A stretch of DNA of 64,000 nucleotides from contig CAZMZJ010000003.1 in NCBI GenBank assembly GCA_964570825.1, forward strand, positions 62,001 to 126,000, written 5' to 3'. Shown here one piece after another: positions 58,474 through 64,000 of this stretch. The position numbers were made by a program, and so were the translations under genes. The DNA comes from UMGS1002 sp964570825 (GTDB lineage Bacteria; Bacillota; Clostridia; Oscillospirales; CAG-272). Under the pieces are notes generated by a model. It was not told the origin of the DNA. It saw only the letters and a program-made list of their open reading frames with translations, and made no database searches. How positions within the stretch are numbered: the stretch's first letter is position 1; every line of letters starts with the position of its first letter.

Positions 58474-59337
58474 TCAGAACGACAGCCGATAGTGTCTGAG
58501 ATATTTCATCGGGCTTTCGCCGAACTGTCGTTTGAAAAGACGGGAAAAATAATAGCAGTCGGTAAATCCGAGAGATTCGGCAACCTCGGTTACGTTCTGC
58601 GTCGTGCTTTTCAGAAGCATGGCGGCGCAGTCAAGCTTATAATGGTTTATGTATGTCGTTACCGTGGTATGGAGATTATCGCGGAAAAGACGGAGAATAT
58701 AGCTTTTTGAAAGGCAGAAATGCTCGGAGAGGGAGGCAAGGGTGATTTTGTCCGAATAGTTTTCCTGTATATAGAAAAGTATGCGCTCAAGCTTGGCGCT
58801 TTTGTCCGGAGGCTTTGTCACCTTACGGGTATAAATCGACAGCATAATGATAAGCTGCGACAGCTGGGCGTCAAGAAGAAGCTTGCGCTCGGCGCTTATC
58901 ATAAGCTGGCACTGCTGCATCTGTGCAAGCAGCGCGCAGAACTCTCCGTAAAAATCGCCAAGCGACATAATGTCGCAAAGGCAGAGACAGGAGGGGTCGG
59001 AAGGTGGGAGCCTGAATCTTGCACCGCCGCCGGATGCCGCTTTTTCGGGCGGAATGGTTTCGGCCGCCTCGCACTCCATATCAAAGTGCATGAAATAATA
59101 TTCGAATGGTTCCTGCGCCGAGACGGAATATTCGGTGCCTTTAGGGAGAAAAAGCCAGTCGCCCTTTGATATCCTGACATCTTTTCCGCCGAATCCGAAA
59201 ACAGCCTGTCCGGAGAGCGCGCACAAAAGAAGGTGATGCTTCCTTTTCCACGGGCCGTGCCTCCACTGCCTAGGCTGGCGGATGCGGCCGAAATAGACTG
59301 TTTCGGGAAGTTTCTCCATTTTTATTTTATAATACAT
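58474..59337 (-). CDS. AraC-family regulator next to the glycoside-hydrolase-like unit
   Basis: A 287-residue regulator: N-terminal cupin-like sensing domain (about 25-110, KRKHHLLLCALSGQ, KGDWLFLPKGTEYSVSA) and C-terminal AraC double HTH (ITLASLSEHFCLSKSYILRLFRD and VTEVAESLGFTDCYYFSRLFKRQFGESPMKYLR). It diverges from the DUF6259-like gene and lipoprotein paralog 4, repeating the layout at 40.4-45 kb. An inverted repeat ATCTTTA-N11-TAAAGAT (59424-59448) lies between the two genes and may be its site. Confidence 0.9.
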   Translation of the reverse strand: MYYKIKMEKLPETVYFGRIRQPRQWRHGPWKRKHHLLLCALSGQAVFGFGGKDVRISKGDWLFLPKGTEYSVSAQEPFEYYFMHFDMECEAAETIPPEKAASGGGARFRLPPSDPSCLCLCDIMSLGDFYGEFCALLAQMQQCQLMISAERKLLLDAQLSQLIIMLSIYTRKVTKPPDKSAKLERILFYIQENYSDKITLASLSEHFCLSKSYILRLFRDNLHTTVTTYINHYKLDCAAMLLKSTTQNVTEVAESLGFTDCYYFSRLFKRQFGESPMKYLRHYRLSF

Positions 59338-59423
59338 AAAAACCTGCCGCTTTTCTCTTTTATCAAGTACCAGGCGCGGCCTAAGTTACGGCGGCGCGCA
59401 TTATTTATTATTTAATAGTTTAC

Positions 59424-59448
59424 ATCTTTATGCGCAAATTGTAAAGAT
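59424..59448. promoter_or_regulatory. Inverted repeat in the AraC/glycoside-hydrolase intergenic region
   Basis: ATCTTTA (59424-59430) and TAAAGAT (59442-59448), perfect 7-base arms, between divergent genes. Candidate regulator site by position only. Confidence 0.35.
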
Positions 59449-59489
59449 ATTTGTTCAATATAATGCAAAAAATACTCTTTTTTATCTAT

Positions 59490-59517
59490 TTTACGTTTCT
59501 TTCGCATGGTTTATAAT
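59490..59517 (+). promoter_or_regulatory. Promoter of the glycoside-hydrolase-like unit
   Basis: -35 TTTACG (59490-59495), 16-base spacer, -10 TATAAT (59512-59517), about 85 bases before the start at 59609. The weak -35 suits an activator-dependent promoter. Confidence 0.55.
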
Positions 59518-59608
59518 TTATATATAGGATAAACGGTATTAGAACAGCACTGACAATGCATATTCCTCAGCCGCTTATCCTGATTTTTCAAATAAGGATA
59601 AAGTTTAT

Positions 59609-61687
59609 ATGGAATATATTCTGCAGAACGAATCGCTGAAGGCTGTTTTCAGCGACCGTGGGACGCTTAAAAGTCTTGAAAACCTGAAAAGCGCAAAGGG
59701 AAATATTATTTCCGAGCCGGATGCCGACGGCTTCCTTATCAATTTCGCGTTCGCAGATGTATGCTATGAAAACATCTGCCGGGGGAGAGCGCAGAAGGTG
59801 CGGGCGCTGTCAGAAGGCGGGAAAAAAGTAAGCTTTATATGTGACAGCTTAATATATTCAAACGGCCGCGCCGACGACAACGTCATTGGAATTAAAGCTG
59901 TGTTTACCGCTCTGCTGACAGGTGACAAGCTCGTATTCACAGCCGAAATCGACAACCAGACCGACGCTATGATTAACGACGTGGAGTTCCCGCGGCTCGG
60001 ACTCATTCGTTCGCTCGGAGCAGGGGAGCTGTCGCTTTTCAACCCCGAACAGGCGGGGGTGTGCTATACAAACGTGGCGGACAGGGTAAACGGGGATATG
60101 TCGCGCGAATCGGCGGCCAACAAAATATCAAACACTTATCCGGCAAGGATGAGCATGCAGTGGATGGCGCTCGCCGACGACGATTCAACTCTTTTTTTCT
60201 CCGGACGCGACGATACTTTCTCAACAACCGAGTACCGCTGCGAGGGCAGCCGAAAAGGCAGGGGAACAGTCACTCTTGTTCGTAATATGCTCTCCTGCGT
60301 AAATCCGCATGAGAGCAAGAAGCTGCCGCCGCTTCTGGCGTCGCTTTATATCGGCGACTGGCACCGCGGCGCCGAAGAATATGCGGAATGGTTCGCCCCG
60401 CTTGCGCCGGCGCACCGCGTCCCAGACTGGATACGCAAAATGCAGGGATATTACCTTGTCATAAACAAACAGCAGTACGGATACGAGATGTGGCCTTATG
60501 ACAGCCTTCCGCAGCTTTACGAGCTGGCTGTTTCCAACGGCTGCGACACGCTCGGATTATTCGGGTGGTATGAGTCGGGTCACGACAATAAATATCCGGA
60601 TCTTGAGGTCAGCGAAAATATGGGAGGCGCTGAAGCACTGAAGAGGAACATTAAAAAAATCCAGTCAGCGGGCGGACATGTCACCCTGTATTTTCAGGGG
60701 CATCTGATTGACCCGAATTCGGATTATTATAAAAACGGCGGATACAGGCTGGTAACCCGGTCAATCTGGGGCAGCGAGTATGTGGAATATTATACAAAAT
60801 CTCACGAAAGCGGTTTTATGAGGCTGTTTTCCGACAAGAGGTTCGCCGTCGCTTGCCCGTCCTGCAGGGAATGGCGCGAGCTGATGATAAAAAAATGCGA
60901 CTGGCTGGCCGAACTCGGACCTGACGGCGTGCTGTATGACCAGCTCGGAGGGCTGCGCCCTTATATCTGCTTTGACAAAAACCACGGTCACGACAAAAAC
61001 AGTCCGGCGCGCTCCCAGAGCGGGGGACGGATCAGGCTGCTTGACGAATTACAGTCGCACACAAAAAAAATCTCGCCGGAATTCGCGTTTTTCAGCGAGC
61101 ACATAACGGATATCTATTCGCGGTATCTCGACGCCCTGCACGGAATAAATTCGGCGCCCGGCGCCGAGGACGAGAGAGCAAAAAAGGCAGGGAAGTCTGC
61201 GTGCCTTGCTTATCCTGAACTTTTCCGATATACCTTCCCGGATAAAATTATAACGGTACGGAACCAGCATCCCTACATGAGCCCGCGGATGACCAACTAT
61301 GCGTTCCTTTATTCGTTTGTATTTGAGATAGAACTGCGCTACAGGCGCGACAAGGACGAAGCGCTGTCAGACGAGTTCGGAGAATGGAGGGAATATGCAA
61401 AGAGAGTATCCGACCTGCGGCGCCGATTCTGGCATATAATCGGCAACGGCAGCTTCTGCGACGGCAAATATGCTTCAAGCGAAAACCCTCATATTTTGGC
61501 TAAGTGCTATGAGGACGAAAAAAACGTCGCTGTCGCGCTCTGGAACGACAGCCAGGATGAGCAGAATATTCAGCTTAAAGTCAGCAACAAGCTTGAATTT
61601 ACCGGCATTCATTCTGTTAATGGTGACGACACTTGCCTATGCGTCCTTCCGGCTCAGTCGGTGGCGCTGGCTGTCTATAACAAATAG
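59609..61687 (+). CDS. Putative glycoside hydrolase (DUF6259-like TIM barrel)
   Basis: A 692-residue soluble protein without signal peptide. It has an N-terminal beta-sandwich (about 1-260, with DNQTDAMINDVEFPRLG), a central TIM-barrel region (about 275-600; PDWIRKMQGYYLVINKQ, LGLFGWYESGHDNKYPDL, GGHVTLYFQGHLIDPNSDYY, LGPDGVLYDQLGG with a likely catalytic Asp) and a small C-terminal beta domain. The plan resembles GH36/GH129-like or DUF6259 proteins. An intracellular alpha-glycoside is a plausible substrate, but specificity is unknown. Lipoprotein paralog 4 begins nine bases later. Confidence 0.7.
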   Translation: MEYILQNESLKAVFSDRGTLKSLENLKSAKGNIISEPDADGFLINFAFADVCYENICRGRAQKVRALSEGGKKVSFICDSLIYSNGRADDNVIGIKAVFTALLTGDKLVFTAEIDNQTDAMINDVEFPRLGLIRSLGAGELSLFNPEQAGVCYTNVADRVNGDMSRESAANKISNTYPARMSMQWMALADDDSTLFFSGRDDTFSTTEYRCEGSRKGRGTVTLVRNMLSCVNPHESKKLPPLLASLYIGDWHRGAEEYAEWFAPLAPAHRVPDWIRKMQGYYLVINKQQYGYEMWPYDSLPQLYELAVSNGCDTLGLFGWYESGHDNKYPDLEVSENMGGAEALKRNIKKIQSAGGHVTLYFQGHLIDPNSDYYKNGGYRLVTRSIWGSEYVEYYTKSHESGFMRLFSDKRFAVACPSCREWRELMIKKCDWLAELGPDGVLYDQLGGLRPYICFDKNHGHDKNSPARSQSGGRIRLLDELQSHTKKISPEFAFFSEHITDIYSRYLDALHGINSAPGAEDERAKKAGKSACLAYPELFRYTFPDKIITVRNQHPYMSPRMTNYAFLYSFVFEIELRYRRDKDEALSDEFGEWREYAKRVSDLRRRFWHIIGNGSFCDGKYASSENPHILAKCYEDEKNVAVALWNDSQDEQNIQLKVSNKLEFTGIHSVNGDDTCLCVLPAQSVALAVYNK

Positions 61688-61696
61688 GAGGATTCT

Positions 61697-63205
61697 ATGA
61701 AAAAGTCACATCGCACAACGGCTCGCTTGCTTTCTTTATTCCTACTCGTACTTTTAGCAGTCGGCACAGTCGCGTGCGCCGATAAAAATGTTCCCGCGGA
61801 CACTGCAAAAACCACCTCATCAGACAGCCAGGGACCGGACGACGTTTCGGTTACGACAGCCGAAACGACTTCGGCAGAGACGTCAAAGCACGACAAGTCC
61901 GATCTGCCCGACAAATATGACCTCGGCGGATACGAGTACCGCATCCTGTCGGCGGATACCACATGGGACAGTATAAGATACAACATAATAGTGGCTGACA
62001 CGGTGACAGGCGAAATAATTAACGATGCGATTTTCGCGCGCGACCTTGCGCTGGAGGAACAGTACAACTTCAGCTTCAAGTATATCTCGAACGGCTCCTC
62101 AGACCCGGCCGCGGTGGTCAAAACCTCTGTTCTTGCCGGCGAGGACACATGCGACATCGCGGTTTGCGCGCTGACAACAGGACTCAAGTACATCACCTCC
62201 GGAATATTTGTCGACATGAACGATGTGCCGAACATCAATACCGGAAAGAACTACTGGAATCAGAGCGCGATATCAGACCTTTCACTGAACGGGAAGCTTT
62301 TCTTCCTTTTCGGGGATGTCATGATTTCAGATGACGACGGTCTTACGCTCACAATGTATAATACCGCCATGGCGAAGGACTACGACATTCCCGACCTTTA
62401 CGAGCTGACGAGAGCCGGAAAATGGACTTATGACGCTATGATGGAGAACATGAAAAAGGTCGTCAGCGACATGAACAACGACGGGAAATACGACGGAAAC
62501 GACAGCATCGGGCTGTTGTTCTTCAAGGGCTCGGGACTCGCGCAGTATTTTGCCGCTGCCGACACACTTCTTTTTACCAAAAATTCCGAGGATACCCCTG
62601 TCATAATCAGCGACACTGCGCGCGCTGTCGATGTCTACGGTAAAATCCAGAAGCTGCTCACAACGCCGGGCTACGCTTACGACTGGGGCGGATTCGGCGG
62701 CTCTGCAGAACAGATCTCCGGAATAATTACAATGATAGAAGGGAAGCAGGTCCTGTTTCAGAACATGATCATGTCACAGGTGCGCCGTTTCTACCGCGAT
62801 ATTAAAACGGATTTTGGCATCCTGCCGCTGCCGAAATTCGACGAGAGCCAGGAGTCGTACTGCACGTACGGCAACTGCCACGCCATCTATATTCCGTCTT
62901 CGAACAAGCATCTTGAAGAAACCGGCTTCATAACCGAAGCTCTCGGCGCGGCGTCAGGCAAGCTGACAGATATTTATTACGGCGTTTGCCTTGAGAGCAA
63001 ATATACACGGGATGAGCAGTCATACGAGATGATAGAACTTGCAACGCAGAAAATCATCTTTGACATGGGCATGATATACGGCTGGGGCGGCCTCTTCACA
63101 AACCTCAACAGCAGCCTGCATGCCGGAAACGAGTTCACCTCGGTCTACAAGAGCGCCGTCAAAGTCGCGGAAAAGGAAATTTCAACCTTCATGACCGGCG
63201 GATAA
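61697..63205 (+). CDS. Solute-binding lipoprotein, paralog 4
   Basis: A 502-residue extracellular lipoprotein with lipobox GTVAC (Cys27) and an acidic Thr/Ser linker to about residue 68. Shared segments: GEIINDAIFARDLALEEQYNF, GKWTYDAM, the clearest calcium-type loop DMNNDGKYDGND (258-269) and ILPLPKFDESQESY. The strong GGAGG comes right after the glycoside-hydrolase-like stop. Cotranscription with that enzyme suggests the bound ligand is its substrate or a related oligosaccharide. No permease follows. Confidence 0.83.
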   Translation: MKKSHRTTARLLSLFLLVLLAVGTVACADKNVPADTAKTTSSDSQGPDDVSVTTAETTSAETSKHDKSDLPDKYDLGGYEYRILSADTTWDSIRYNIIVADTVTGEIINDAIFARDLALEEQYNFSFKYISNGSSDPAAVVKTSVLAGEDTCDIAVCALTTGLKYITSGIFVDMNDVPNINTGKNYWNQSAISDLSLNGKLFFLFGDVMISDDDGLTLTMYNTAMAKDYDIPDLYELTRAGKWTYDAMMENMKKVVSDMNNDGKYDGNDSIGLLFFKGSGLAQYFAAADTLLFTKNSEDTPVIISDTARAVDVYGKIQKLLTTPGYAYDWGGFGGSAEQISGIITMIEGKQVLFQNMIMSQVRRFYRDIKTDFGILPLPKFDESQESYCTYGNCHAIYIPSSNKHLEETGFITEALGAASGKLTDIYYGVCLESKYTRDEQSYEMIELATQKIIFDMGMIYGWGGLFTNLNSSLHAGNEFTSVYKSAVKVAEKEISTFMTGG

Positions 63206-63258
63206 CGAAAAACCGCATGATATTTCAAAAGAGCTGCAGTATTGCTTATGACTAAAGT

Positions 63259-63302
63259 CAGAGCCGGCGCGCAGATTTTAGCGCGCCGGCTCTGTTTTCT
63301 TT
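63259..63302. terminator. Bidirectional terminator between lipoprotein paralog 4 and the isomerase
   Basis: CAGAGCCGGCGCGC (63259-63272) / GCGCGCCGGCTCTG (63281-63294), perfect 14-base stem, followed by TTTTCTTTG on the plus strand. Confidence 0.85.
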
Positions 63303-63308
63303 GCCGTT

Positions 63309-64000
63309 TCAACCCTGCATGTAATTTTTCAGGTTTTCAAGTCCCTTTGATATGCCGTATATGCAGTCCTCGGCCCCTTCAAACTCGATTGTATAGTCGC
63401 CGCTGTAGCCGGCGCGCTTAAGTATATTTATACACTGTCTTACCGGCACGCTGCCCTGACCGACTATCGTCCCGCGGAAATAATTGCAGCCGCGCGTCTG
63501 CGATGTCCCCGGGTCGTGCGAGCTGCCGGAGGACACAATCATATCCTTGATGTGGACATGGATAGCGTAAGGAGCCACTCTCGACACCGCCGTGACCGGG
63601 TTTTCATCGGCGCACACGAAATTTCCAATATCGACAAGCAGTCCGAAATTTTCATGGTTCACGGCGTTGAAAAGACGTTCCATCCGGTCGCTGTCCTGGG
63701 CTATGTAGCCGTGGTTTTCAACGCAGGTTCTGATTCCGGCGCCGGCCGCGTATTCCGCGACGCGGCGGATATTTTCGGCAATATTCGGAAGCATCAGGTC
63801 AAAGCTGCGGGAATTTCCGCTTTTACCGAGTCTGTAGCACACGTCATGCCGCATTATTTTTGCCCCGAGCAGGGCTGCTATGTCAACCTGGCCGCAAAGG
63901 CGCGATACCTCGGCGCTGGCCAACGCCGGATCGGGCTGGTACATCGTCGCCCCTATGGTGTACGCGATGATCTTTATGCCGCACATATCGGCTTTTTCCT
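63309..64000 (-). CDS. Sugar phosphate isomerase/epimerase-like protein, 5' end outside the window
   Basis: At least 230 residues of a TIM-barrel isomerase-like protein. The frame stays open through the window edge (residues E-K-A-D come before the internal Met at 63986, and the segment IKIIAYTIGATMYQP is normally internal), so the true start lies beyond 64000. Metal-site segments: CVENHGYIAQDSD, GLLVDIGNFVCADENP, HVHIKDMIV, NYFRGTIVGQGSVPV and YTIEFEGAED. Same superfamily as the genes at 9384 and 42655. It faces the glycoside-hydrolase/lipoprotein unit. Confidence 0.87.
   Translation of the reverse strand, partial: EKADMCGIKIIAYTIGATMYQPDPALASAEVSRLCGQVDIAALLGAKIMRHDVCYRLGKSGNSRSFDLMLPNIAENIRRVAEYAAGAGIRTCVENHGYIAQDSDRMERLFNAVNHENFGLLVDIGNFVCADENPVTAVSRVAPYAIHVHIKDMIVSSGSSHDPGTSQTRGCNYFRGTIVGQGSVPVRQCINILKRAGYSGDYTIEFEGAEDCIYGISKGLENLKNYMQG

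Noticed and set aside
1..64000. Prophage, insertion sequence or genomic island
   Set aside because: No transposase, integrase, phage structural gene, tRNA-bounded attachment repeat or clear composition break was seen; the tRNA pair is followed by an ordinary terminator.

Overview
The window looks like a chromosomal stretch of an anaerobic, low-to-mid G+C Gram-positive bacterium of the Clostridia, probably an uncultivated gut- or rumen-type member. The signs are an Rnf complex in the clostridial order C-D-G-E-A-B, lipoproteins with Firmicutes-type lipoboxes, strong GGAGG ribosome binding sites, near-consensus sigma-A promoters, a YlmH protein, a YdjG/YdjH/YdjI-like trio, THF and preQ1-I riboswitches, and a Ktr-type potassium system. 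No phage, insertion sequence, CRISPR array or rRNA was seen. Most of the window reads as core chromosome.

Layout. 1-5.9 kb: hisS with a DJ-1 family gene on the minus strand, diverging from an HD-domain gene and a nucleoside salvage run (deoD, deoB, a CYTH protein, cdd). 5.9-10.3 kb: single genes (esterase, HAD phosphatase, SGNH hydrolase, membrane-bound XRE regulator, sugar isomerase). 10.3-13.5 kb: a DHHW/MBOAT pair for O-acylating an exported glycan. 13.6-16.3 kb: two vitamin or cofactor uptake units under riboswitches, THF riboswitch-folT-folC and preQ1-I riboswitch-queT. 16.4-18.3 kb: small protein, acetyltransferase, thpR, tRNA-Glu and tRNA-Met. 18.5-23.9 kb: the Rnf ion-pumping ferredoxin:NAD oxidoreductase. 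23.9-28 kb: an ABC-F ATPase, two small genes, a Cof-type phosphatase and a heptamer repeat.

28-34.5 kb: a MarR-controlled heterodimeric ABC exporter and a KtrB/KtrA-like potassium uptake pair. 36.7-40.4 kb: two transcription units (ridA-rrf2 and cysE-nifS-nifU) whose promoters carry the same operator, CCTAT-N7-ATAGG. They form a small cysteine and Fe-S regulon presumably controlled by the Rrf2 protein encoded between them. 34.8-36.3, 40.4-46.7 and 58.5-64 kb: carbohydrate-type modules built from AraC regulators, an oxidoreductase, TIM-barrel isomerases, a large glycoside-hydrolase-like protein and four related solute-binding lipoproteins. Each lipoprotein has a calcium-type loop, and none has a permease gene nearby. 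46.8-51.2 kb: ylmH and a YdjG/H/I-like envelope-stress trio without pspA. 51.4-58.4 kb: a two-gene 2-hydroxyacyl-CoA-dehydratase/activase-like pair of unknown substrate, a mosaic lipoprotein and a zinc metallopeptidase.

The best candidates for something not well described are the repeated AraC-enzyme-orphan binding lipoprotein modules and the split activase/dehydratase pair. The clearest new-to-this-window regulatory result is the pair of near-identical Rrf2-type promoters. All functional names come from reading motifs by eye; no database search was run.
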